A stretch of DNA of 14,551 nucleotides. Origin: Alphaproteobacteria bacterium. GTDB taxonomy: Bacteria > Pseudomonadota > Alphaproteobacteria > Rhodobacterales > Rhodobacteraceae. Shown here in pieces: positions 6,224 through 12,824 of this stretch. The position numbers and the translations under genes are program-made. Location: positions 1 through 14,551 of the forward strand of contig RFGD01000142.1 of assembly GCA_003696705.1 (NCBI GenBank), given 5' to 3'. Under the pieces are notes generated by a model. That model had not been told where the DNA came from, did not search any database, and saw nothing but the letters and a program-made list of their open reading frames with translations. Each line of letters begins with the position of its first letter. Within the stretch, counting starts at the first letter, position 1.

Positions 6224-6607
6224 ATGGTGGCCTGGACGGAATATCGCGACATTGCGCGCAAGCGTGGCGCGCTGGCGCTTGAACTCTACGTGGTCGAAAG
6301 CACGCCGAACGACCCCGAAAAACTGTCAGGGATCCTGCCCGACCACCTCGCCTATCAGCGCGAGCTCGAGGCGTCGGGACGGCTGGTAATGGCCGGCCCG
6401 CTGTCGGACGAAGCCGGCGAAGAGATGACCGGCGCCGGGCTCATCGTCTACCGTGCAAGCTCGCTCGATGAGGCCCGCGCCATCGCAAAGGCCGACCCGA
6501 TGCACAAGAGCGGCGCGCGATCCTTCAGGCTCCGACGCTGGCTGGTGAACGAGGGGCGACTGCATATCGACGTCGGGCTGTCCACGGGCCTGGCGACGCT
6601 GAGCTGA
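6224..6607 (+). CDS. YciI-like family protein
   Basis: Small cytoplasmic protein of 127 aa with the YciI ferredoxin-like fold. The family pattern is clear: LPDHLAYQRELEASGRLVMAGPL (39-61) with the conserved His H41, then a beta strand GLIVYRAS, a helix DEARAIAKADP with D91, and a final RSFRLRRWLV strand. Most YciI proteins have no known reaction, but TftG of the 2,4,5-T pathway is a YciI-like 5-chlorohydroxyquinol dehydrochlorinase beside a hydroxyquinol dioxygenase, which makes this neighbourhood notable. The ATG at 6224 has GGGAGAA (6212-6218) upstream. It is the first gene of a two-gene plus-strand operon, 11 bp before malonyl-CoA decarboxylase, and divergent from the nitroreductase operon. 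Dehydrochlorinase activity is inference; a muconolactone-isomerase-like role is also possible. Confidence 0.85.
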   Translation: MVAWTEYRDIARKRGALALELYVVESTPNDPEKLSGILPDHLAYQRELEASGRLVMAGPLSDEAGEEMTGAGLIVYRASSLDEARAIAKADPMHKSGARSFRLRRWLVNEGRLHIDVGLSTGLATLS

Positions 6608-6618
6608 GGGGCCGCGCG

Positions 6619-7872
6619 ATGCCGTCCGCCCATGCCCTTGGCGCGATCCTGGCCACGCTTTTCGAGCGGCCGAGGCTGCGCCGACGGACCCTGGACGACC
6701 GCCCCCTGCCCGAGCTCTGCGACGCGCTCATGGCCGAGAAGGTCGAGACTTCGTCGCTCGAGCTCGCCGCGGCGCTGTTCGCCCGCTACGCAGAACTGCC
6801 GCACGCCGAGAAGCGCGCCTTTTTCGCCTTCATCAACGACCATCTCGACGTGGACGCCGCCGAGGTGGCCCGCGCGGCCGAAGCCTATGGCCGCGACCGC
6901 ACGCCCGAGGCCTTTGCCGCCCTGATGCGCGCGGCCGAGCCGCGGCGGCAGGAATTGTTCCGCCGCCTCAACCAGCCCCCGGGTGCGACGGCCGAACTCG
7001 TGAAGATGCGCGCCGAACTTCTTTCGATGCTGGCCGAGGCGCCCGAACTCGCGCGCACGGACCACGACCTGAGGCACCTTCTGCGCAGCTGGTTCAACCG
7101 CGGCTTTCTGGTGCTGCGGCGCATTACCTGGGACAGCCCCGCGGCGATCCTCGAGAAGATCATCGCCTATGAGGCGGTGCACGAGATCGCCAGCTGGGAC
7201 GACCTGCGCGCCCGGCTGCAACCCGAGGATCGGCGGCTCTTCGCCTTCTTTCACCCGGCCATGCCGGGCGAGCCGTTGATATTCGTCGAGGTTGCGCTTT
7301 CGCGGGGCGTTCCCGGGTCGATCGCCGAGGTGCTGGCCCCCGGGCGGGAACCGATAGACCCGGCCGATGCCGACACCGCGGTGTTCTATTCGATCTCCAA
7401 CTGCCAGAAGGGGCTTGCCGGGGTGTCCTTCGGCAATTCGCTCATCAAGCAGGTGGTGCGCGACCTCGCCGCCGAGCTGCCGGGGCTGCAAAGCTTCGTC
7501 ACCCTCTCTCCGATCCCGGGGCTTGCCGCGTGGCTGACGGAAGCGGGCCTTGCCGATGCGGCCGGCGATCCGCTGCGCCTCAAACGACTGGCGGCGCACT
7601 ATCTTCTGGCCGAAAAGACGCCCGACGGAGCCCCGCGCGATCCGGTGGCGCGGTTCCACCTTGGCAACGGCGCGCTTGTCCACGCCATCCACCTTGACGC
7701 CGATCCCTCGCCCAAGGGACGCGCCCAATCCTTCGGCGTGATGGTCAATTACCTCTACGACCTCGACCGTATCCAGGACAACCTGCGCGACTACGAGGCG
7801 ACGGGGCGGGTCGCCGCCGCGCCCCAGGTGCGCAGCCTCGCCCGCCAGGCGCAGGCCGAGACGGCCGCCTGA
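6619..7872 (+). CDS. matA: Malonyl-CoA decarboxylase
   Basis: Cofactor-independent enzyme of 417 aa converting malonyl-CoA to acetyl-CoA and CO2. The N-terminal helical domain (about 1-170) is followed by the GNAT-like catalytic domain. Catalytic residues of human MCD are matched: S258 (FYSISNCQKGL) and S297 (LSPIPGL), 39 residues apart as in the human enzyme (Ser290, Ser329), then H347 (RFHLGNGA) and Y378 (MVNYLYDL). The start is set by GAGGGG overlapping the YciI stop. In rhizobia the enzyme is MatA, paired with malonyl-CoA synthetase MatB, GntR regulator MatR and, in some, a TRAP transporter. Here no MatB-like ligase is visible, so either it lies outside the window or malonyl-CoA comes directly from the pathway. 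The partner is YciI, 11 bp upstream. Confidence 0.93.
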   Translation: MPSAHALGAILATLFERPRLRRRTLDDRPLPELCDALMAEKVETSSLELAAALFARYAELPHAEKRAFFAFINDHLDVDAAEVARAAEAYGRDRTPEAFAALMRAAEPRRQELFRRLNQPPGATAELVKMRAELLSMLAEAPELARTDHDLRHLLRSWFNRGFLVLRRITWDSPAAILEKIIAYEAVHEIASWDDLRARLQPEDRRLFAFFHPAMPGEPLIFVEVALSRGVPGSIAEVLAPGREPIDPADADTAVFYSISNCQKGLAGVSFGNSLIKQVVRDLAAELPGLQSFVTLSPIPGLAAWLTEAGLADAAGDPLRLKRLAAHYLLAEKTPDGAPRDPVARFHLGNGALVHAIHLDADPSPKGRAQSFGVMVNYLYDLDRIQDNLRDYEATGRVAAAPQVRSLARQAQAETAA

Positions 7873-7882
7873 CCGGCCGGAT

Positions 7883-7915
7883 CCGCCGCCCCCTCCCCCT
7901 TTCCGCGCGCGGCGG
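7883..7915. terminator. Possible shared terminator hairpin between convergent genes
   Basis: CCGCCGC (7883-7889) can pair with GCGGCGG (7909-7915) around a 19-base pyrimidine-rich loop, exactly filling the 43-bp gap between the malonyl-CoA decarboxylase stop and the racemase-family stop. There is no clear U-tract on either strand, so this is a weak call made mainly from position. Confidence 0.28.
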
Positions 7916-8668
7916 TCAGGCGAGGGTAAGCGGTCGTTCGAACAGCTGGCCGAATTGCGGCAAGGCGTCGTCGATCCCGGCAAGGCGCAGCATGTGCCAG
8001 GCAAGCGCCATGTTGCTCGAGATCACCGGCCGGCCGGTGGCGGCCTCGATCTCTGGAATGATCCGCAGCGTGCGCAGGTTGGTGCAGGAAATCACCACCG
8101 CATCGGCCCCGACCGCAAGCCGGCGGGCCGCGTCGCCAATGGCGGCCTCGGTGATGCGCGCCACGACGCGGTCGTCGGCTTCCTCGAAGGATCCGAAGGC
8201 GGCGATCTCGAAGCCCGCGTCGCAGAGACGTTCGCCCATCCGCGCCGAAAGCTGCGGAATGTAGGGGGTAAGGAAGCCGAGCCGCCGCACCCCGAGCGCG
8301 CGGCCCGCGGCGATGATCGCGGCCAGGGGGTCGGTGACCTGCGCCGTCGGCCGGGCCTTCTGCACGGCCGCCGCCACCACCTCGGAACCGATCACCGTCG
8401 CGGCCGAGGTGCAGCCATAGCCGATCACGTCGAAGGCAGGCGCCGGGGGAAACATGCGCGCCGCCGCCGGCAGATCCGCCTCCATCCGCGCCAGCGTGTC
8501 CGGCCGCACCTCGGGCACCATGGGAACGCGGCTGTGATACAAGGCCACGCCGTCGAGCGCCATCACGCGGGAAAACTCCGGTTCGAGCGTCTCGTCGGCT
8601 TCGAGAACGATCACGCCAAGCGTCGCGCGCGTCCCGATCCCGGCATCGGTTTCGAACGAGAGCCTCAC
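7916..8668 (-). CDS. Asp/Glu racemase superfamily enzyme (maleate isomerase / EutA / arylmalonate decarboxylase type)
   Basis: Cytoplasmic enzyme of 250 aa with the duplicated racemase fold. Both catalytic cysteines are present, C86 in VIGYGCTSAATVIG and C195 in VVISCTNLRTL, as in maleate cis-trans isomerase; arylmalonate decarboxylase keeps only one. The end of the second half shows RPVISSNMALAWHMLRL, normal for this group. Two cysteines favour isomerase or racemase chemistry over decarboxylation. Its start overlaps the M24 gene stop as ATGA, so it is the last gene of the diaminopropionate-lyase/M24 operon and is probably translated with it. EutA of ectoine-utilisation clusters belongs to the same family, but the other ectoine genes are not recognisable here. 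Substrate unknown. Confidence 0.82.
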   Translation of the reverse strand: MRLSFETDAGIGTRATLGVIVLEADETLEPEFSRVMALDGVALYHSRVPMVPEVRPDTLARMEADLPAAARMFPPAPAFDVIGYGCTSAATVIGSEVVAAAVQKARPTAQVTDPLAAIIAAGRALGVRRLGFLTPYIPQLSARMGERLCDAGFEIAAFGSFEEADDRVVARITEAAIGDAARRLAVGADAVVISCTNLRTLRIIPEIEAATGRPVISSNMALAWHMLRLAGIDDALPQFGQLFERPLTLA

Positions 8669-9834
8669 CCGATCACCTCAAGCTCTGGCGCGGCGCGGAC
8701 GGTCAGAAGCTCGGCGCCTCCGGCCCGGACGACGACGTTCTCCTCGTGCACCATGATCCGCCCGTCGCCATAGGAAAGGGAAGGCTCGATCGTGAGGACC
8801 ATGCCCTCCTCGAGCACCGTTTCGTCAAAGGCGGCAAGCGACGGCCATTCCGTCAGCTGCATCCCGAGCCCGTGCCCGAAACGGCCCACGTCTCCGCCGC
8901 TGCCGTCCATCTCGGCCGTCACGCGCCGCATCGCGTCGAACACCTCGCGGCAGGTTGCGCCCGGCTTCGCCGCCGCGATCCCGGCTTCGGTCGCGCGCCA
9001 AAGCACCTCGTGGGCGCGGCGCGACAGATCATCGGCACCCCCGACCGCGAAGTTGCGGTCGAAGTCGCAGAAATAGCCGTCCCAGGAGGCCCCCGTGTCC
9101 AGCATCAGGATGTCGCCCGCCCGCAAGGGCCGGCGCGAGGGCGGCGAAATCACGTCGTGATATCCGCCCCGGTCGGCGCCGCCGACCAGATAGGGCACGT
9201 CATCCGCCCCCTCGGCCAGGGCCGCCCGCCGAAACTCGCGGAAGAGCTCTTCCAGTGGCTGGCCCGCCTTCGCAAGCCGCGGCACGCGGGCGAACGCGCG
9301 CGCGCCGATGGCGCAGATGTGGGCGATCTTGGCGATCTCGGCCTCGGACTTCACCATGCGCAGGCGCCGGATCAGATCGGTGCAATCGACAGGTTGCAGC
9401 CCCGCGAGCGCCTTCAGAAGCCTTTCATGGTCGCCAAGCGGCATGCGCAAATGGGTCTCGTGGCCCTCCGGAACGCCGAGCCGCGCCCCCTTCGCGGCAA
9501 GCGGCGAGAGCAAGTCCACCAGAAGCGAGATCCCGTCATCTTCGGGCGCCGGCGCGCTCCAGGTGCGGATGTCCTCGATCCAGGTGCGCCGCATCAGCGC
9601 CGCGCCGATCTCGGGGATGACGGCGACGGGTTTGCCCTCTGCCGGCACGAAAAGGAACCACGGCCGCGTCGGGCTTTGCCAGAACAGGGTATGGAAGCCC
9701 GTGAAGTAACGAATCTCGGCCTCGGTCGTGAGGAAGAGCCCGGCCAGATCCTTCTCGGCCATCAACGCCTGCGCGCGTGCGGTGCGGGCGGCGAATTCCT
9801 CGGCCGGGAAGCCGCGTTCGGGTTGGTCAGCCAT
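8665..9834 (-). CDS. M24-family metallohydrolase (aminopeptidase P / creatinase fold)
   Basis: Pita-bread-fold hydrolase of 389 aa from the ATG at 9834. An N-terminal creatinase-type domain (about 15-150) precedes the catalytic domain. All five dinuclear-metal ligands are seen: D246 and D257 (LDTGASWDGYFCDFDRNF, correct 11-residue spacing), H321 (FGHGLG), E350 (TIEP) and E365 (HEEN). An intact metal site favours a metal-dependent peptidase or amidohydrolase rather than metal-free creatinase. A GTG at 9843 is an alternative start; neither has a strong ribosome site, but both overlap the upstream lyase gene (by 8 or 17 bases), implying coupling. The family includes Xaa-Pro aminopeptidases and ectoine hydrolase DoeA/EutD. 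The N-terminal domain does not show the DoeA pattern I would expect, so a different amide or dipeptide substrate is likelier. Confidence 0.87.
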   Translation of the reverse strand: MADQPERGFPAEEFAARTARAQALMAEKDLAGLFLTTEAEIRYFTGFHTLFWQSPTRPWFLFVPAEGKPVAVIPEIGAALMRRTWIEDIRTWSAPAPEDDGISLLVDLLSPLAAKGARLGVPEGHETHLRMPLGDHERLLKALAGLQPVDCTDLIRRLRMVKSEAEIAKIAHICAIGARAFARVPRLAKAGQPLEELFREFRRAALAEGADDVPYLVGGADRGGYHDVISPPSRRPLRAGDILMLDTGASWDGYFCDFDRNFAVGGADDLSRRAHEVLWRATEAGIAAAKPGATCREVFDAMRRVTAEMDGSGGDVGRFGHGLGMQLTEWPSLAAFDETVLEEGMVLTIEPSLSYGDGRIMVHEENVVVRAGGAELLTVRAAPELEVIG

Positions 9835-11023
9835 CGCCACCACCGGCCATCATGGCGGCGAAGATCGCCGGATCGGTGACGCCCTCGGACCCGATCAGGA
9901 GAACCCGCGCCTGGTCGTCGAGCCCCAGCGCGGCCGACAGCGCGCCCGACTGCCGCGCGGCGATCAGCGCCGCCAGCCCGGCCACGGCGCTCTCGCCGGC
10001 CTCGACGACCGGGTCGCCGAAACCGCCCCGCGCCAGAAGCCGCATCGTCGGCGCGATCAGCTCGTCCGGGATGGTCAGGAAGTCCCCCGCCTCCTCGCGC
10101 AGGATCCGCCAGGCGAGCGCTGACGGCTCGCCGCAGGAAAGCCCCGCCATGATCGTTTCGCGCGCGATTTCCACCGATGTCGGGCGCCCGGCGCGCGCGC
10201 TCTCGAAAAGGCAGGCGGCGCGGTCCGGCTCGACGATCACCACACGCGGACTTTCGGCACCGAAGTGCTGGCGAAGCCCCGCCGCCACGGCGGCCGCCAG
10301 CCCCCCGACCCCGCCTTGCAGAAACACGTGGCTGGGTGGAGACGGCAGCGCCCGGCAGACTTCTTGCGTCATGACGCCATAGCCTGCCATCACGTCGCGC
10401 GGCGGGTCCGTGTAGCCCTCCCACGACGTATCGGACACGACGAACCAGCCGTTGCGCTCGGCCTCGTGCCGGGCCAGATGCACCGAGGCGTCATAGTCGC
10501 CCTCGATGCGGATCACCTCGGCACCCAGATCGCGCATGGCGGCCGCGCGGCCCTCGCTGACCTCGGCATGGATGTAGATGCGGCAGCGCGCCCCGGACCG
10601 GCGGCAACCCCAGGCCAGGGACCGGCCGTGATTGCCGTCGGTGGCCGAGACCAGCGTGATCCGCGCACAGGCGTCGCGGTGGCGGCCCTGACGGATCTCG
10701 GCCAGTGGCACCTCGCGGCCAAGCTGCCGGGAAAGCTCGCGCCCCAGCAGCCTGAGCGCGGCATAGGCGCCGCCGAGCGCCTTGAAGCTGCCCAGGCCGA
10801 AGCGCGGTCCCTCGTCCTTGTAGTGGATCGCACCGACGCCGATTTCCGCGGCCAGACCGTTCAGATCGACAAGCGGCGTCGGGGCGTAGCCCTCCCAGAG
10901 GGTGATCTCGTCCCAGGCGTCGGCCAGGTCGCGCGGGCCAATCACGGACATGGCGGCGTCGCCGCCCGCGCGGGGCACCGAGACATGGCCAATCGGCGCC
11001 GTCGCGAAGACATCCTCGATCAT
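9827..11023 (-). CDS. dpaL: PLP-dependent diaminopropionate ammonia-lyase-type enzyme
   Basis: Fold-type II PLP enzyme of 398 aa, expected to eliminate ammonia from 2,3-diaminopropionate or a related beta-substituted amino acid to give pyruvate. Features: substrate/PLP lysine K81 in GPRFGLGSFKALGGAYA, D129 in SATDGNHGRSLAW, D198 in DTSWEGY, and the phosphate-binding glycine loop QGGVGGLAA (236-244). D129 and D198 are 69 residues apart, matching D120 and D189 of E. coli DpaL. I chose the ATG at 11023 because GAGAGGGGG lies at good spacing; a GTG at 11029 is too close to it. It is the first gene of the overlapping lyase-M24-racemase operon. Size and motifs distinguish it from the shorter threonine dehydratase-like EutB. 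The real substrate could be another diamino acid. Confidence 0.87.
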   Translation of the reverse strand: MIEDVFATAPIGHVSVPRAGGDAAMSVIGPRDLADAWDEITLWEGYAPTPLVDLNGLAAEIGVGAIHYKDEGPRFGLGSFKALGGAYAALRLLGRELSRQLGREVPLAEIRQGRHRDACARITLVSATDGNHGRSLAWGCRRSGARCRIYIHAEVSEGRAAAMRDLGAEVIRIEGDYDASVHLARHEAERNGWFVVSDTSWEGYTDPPRDVMAGYGVMTQEVCRALPSPPSHVFLQGGVGGLAAAVAAGLRQHFGAESPRVVIVEPDRAACLFESARAGRPTSVEIARETIMAGLSCGEPSALAWRILREEAGDFLTIPDELIAPTMRLLARGGFGDPVVEAGESAVAGLAALIAARQSGALSAALGLDDQARVLLIGSEGVTDPAIFAAMMAGGGDG

Positions 11024-11254
11024 CCGCACCCCCTCTCGCCGGCCGCCCTTTGCGGCTTCCCGAACTCACGGGTCTCATGCTGAACAGAGTTGCGGCCCCT
11101 CGGCAAGAGACGCCGCGCATTTCCGCCCGAACCCTGGCCGCCGGCGGCACATGGCGCGCCCCTTCACCGATCGGGTTTCCGTGCCAGCCGGCCCCCGCGG
11201 CGGTGCGTGCCCCACCCGCCTCTCGCGGCCCCGGGGTGCGCGCCGATCGGCGGA
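11024..11254. other. Intergenic leader between FAD oxidoreductase and dpaL-type gene
   Basis: 231 bases with no convincing gene. Just upstream of the lyase ribosome site is a small hairpin, GCCGC-CCTTT-GCGGC (11042-11056), and next to it AACTC (11063-11067) with GAGTT (11087-11091). A 12-bp palindrome CGCCGATCGGCG (11241-11252) abuts the FAD oxidoreductase stop. The gap is long enough for a separate promoter for the lyase operon, but I see no good -35/-10 pair. Confidence 0.4.
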
Positions 11255-12472
11255 TCAGATGATCGCCTTCTCCTTGATCGGACGGTTGTTCGGGATGCGC
11301 GCATAGTTGAACGGCGTCAGATCGAGCGTCCGATAGCCGCCATGGACGATCCACTCGGCCGTGCCGCGCCCCATGGCCGGCGACTGCTGCAGCCCGTGGC
11401 CCGAAAAGCCGTTCAGAAAAAGGAAATTCTCGACCCTTGTGTGCGGGCCCATGATGGCGTTGTGATCGAAGGTGTTCATGGCGTAGTGCCCGGCCCATTC
11501 GGACTGCACCCGGATCGCCTCGAACTGCGGGATGCGGGCGGCAAGGATCGGCCAGACGTGGTTTTCCCAAAGCGAGAAATCCATCGTGTAATCGTCGTAG
11601 TCCACCGCGGGGTCGATGTCCGCATGGCCGCCGCACTGATAGGTGCCGCCGCCGTTCTCTCGCACATGGACGCCCGACGGGTCGATGGTCAGCGGCAGAT
11701 CGCGGTCCAGCGGCCGTTCGGCCCTGAAGATCCAGGAAAAACGCTTGCGCGGCTCGACCGGGATCTCGATTCCGGCCATCGCCGCCGTGCGGGCCGCGCG
11801 CGGACCCGAGGCGTTGACCACGTGGCCGCAGGCGATCACCTCGCCCGATTTCAGCGTGACGCTGTCGACCCGCGTGCCGGCGGGGTTGAGCGTCATCCCG
11901 ACGACCTCGTTCTCGATGTATTCGACACCGCGTTCCCGGGCCGACCGGCGCCACCAGTCGAAGACGGCGGTCGCATCCCAATAGCCCTCGTCCACGGTGT
12001 TGATCGAGCCGAGCACGATGTCATCGACGTTGTAGAAGGGATAGGCGGCCTTGATCTCGTCGGGCGTCATCAGCCGCGTTCCGGCGCCTGCCGCGACCTG
12101 AATCCTGTGGTTCTCGCGCAGGATGTCGGCAAACGCCTCGTCGTCGGCCAGGTACATGTAGCCGAAATTGCGGATCGTGATGTCCGGCACGCGCTCGTCG
12201 CCACCCATGTAGCTGCGCAGGTTCTTCACGAAATCCGCGGCAAACTGGCTGATGCGCACGTTGAGCTCGGTCGAGAACTGCTGGCGCATGCAGCTGGTGG
12301 TGTGCATGGTCGACGAGGTCGAATAGCTCATGTCCCGCTCGACCACCAGAACCGAACCGTCGAAGTCCTCGTCGTCGCTCAGAAACCAGGCGGTCGAGGC
12401 GCCCATGATGGCCCCACCGACGATCACCACGTCGTATCTGGTCCCTGTCGGGCGCTCTGCCGGTCCGGCCAT
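11255..12472 (-). CDS. FAD-dependent oxidoreductase, DAO family (FOXRED1-like)
   Basis: Flavoprotein of 405 aa in the D-amino-acid oxidase/sarcosine oxidase superfamily. The N-terminal Rossmann element is VVIVGGAIMGASTAW (15-29); the middle glycine of the usual GxGxxG is Ala, a variant common in this subgroup. VVERD (43-47) ends the second strand and binds the ribose. SSTMHTTSCMRQQFSTELNV (53-72) resembles the IRQQFS segment of FOXRED1-like proteins, and FLNGFSGHGLQQSPAMGRG (352-370) is the C-terminal FAD segment. It should oxidise a secondary or primary amine of an amino acid, giving an imine; sarcosine, N-alkyl or D-amino acids are candidates. AGGGGGA precedes the ATG. It lies 352 bp downstream of the hydrolase gene and 231 bp upstream of the lyase operon, all on the minus strand. 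Confidence 0.9.
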   Translation of the reverse strand: MAGPAERPTGTRYDVVIVGGAIMGASTAWFLSDDEDFDGSVLVVERDMSYSTSSTMHTTSCMRQQFSTELNVRISQFAADFVKNLRSYMGGDERVPDITIRNFGYMYLADDEAFADILRENHRIQVAAGAGTRLMTPDEIKAAYPFYNVDDIVLGSINTVDEGYWDATAVFDWWRRSARERGVEYIENEVVGMTLNPAGTRVDSVTLKSGEVIACGHVVNASGPRAARTAAMAGIEIPVEPRKRFSWIFRAERPLDRDLPLTIDPSGVHVRENGGGTYQCGGHADIDPAVDYDDYTMDFSLWENHVWPILAARIPQFEAIRVQSEWAGHYAMNTFDHNAIMGPHTRVENFLFLNGFSGHGLQQSPAMGRGTAEWIVHGGYRTLDLTPFNYARIPNNRPIKEKAII

Positions 12473-12824
12473 CGCGCGATCTCCCCCTTCGGACTACGTC
12501 ACCGCCTCGTCCCTGGCCGTCGGGCCGCAATTCGCCGCCACAGTTTCGGTGGAAATCCGGTCGCTGCCAAGCCCGACGGGCGGCAGAACTCCCTACGACC
12601 GCCACGCGCCGCGCCGATCCCGGGCCGCGGCTGCGCCATCCGCACGGCGCCGCCCGGCAGGAACGGGGAAATACGTGCGGACCATATCGCCCCGCGCCCG
12701 GCGCAAGGGTCCGAAGGATGGCCGGACCGTCGGCCATCGGCAACCCGCCCCGGCAAGGGTCCGGGGCGTTGCGATCAGGCCGCCTCACTCGGGCTGGTCC
12801 GGCAAGCCCGGTCGATGGGGGGCA
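12473..12824. other. 352-bp non-coding gap between hydrolase and FAD oxidoreductase
   Basis: No supported gene. It holds the hairpin at 12746-12768 and an 11-bp direct repeat, GCAAGGGTCCG, at 12703-12713 and 12753-12763 (50 bp apart), the second copy forming the loop and stem of the hairpin. Short ORFs on both strands are arginine/proline-rich and look like shadow sequence. The gap suggests that the FAD oxidoreductase has its own promoter, although I could not find a convincing one. Confidence 0.4.
12746..12768 (-). terminator. Probable terminator hairpin downstream of hydrolase gene
   Basis: CGCCCCGG (12746-12753) and CCGGGGCG (12761-12768) form a perfect 8-bp GC stem with a 7-base loop, 57 bases past the metallo-hydrolase stop in its direction of transcription. 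Flanking CAA/TTG can extend it across a bulge. There is no proper U-run, so it may be a weak or Rho-assisted terminator or an mRNA-stabilising stem. Confidence 0.42.

Noticed and set aside
7916..11023. Calling the block an ectoine utilisation operon (eutA/eutB/eutD)
   Set aside because: The racemase-family protein would fit EutA, but the lyase has the size and motifs of diaminopropionate ammonia-lyase, the M24 N-terminal domain does not show the ectoine-hydrolase pattern I would expect, and EutC, EutE and the ectoine transporter are absent.
11241..11252. Palindrome CGCCGATCGGCG next to the FAD oxidoreductase stop as a terminator
   Set aside because: A perfect palindrome has no loop, so only a four-pair stem can form, and no U-run follows.
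10491..11981. 496-codon minus-strand frame across the lyase/FAD oxidoreductase junction
   Set aside because: It overlaps both supported genes in a different frame and shows no family motifs.
12703..12763. 11-bp direct repeat GCAAGGGTCCG, 50 bp apart, as a mobile-element or operator signature
   Set aside because: No inverted ends, target duplication or adjacent transposase; the second copy is part of the hairpin, and one pair of short repeats is weak evidence.
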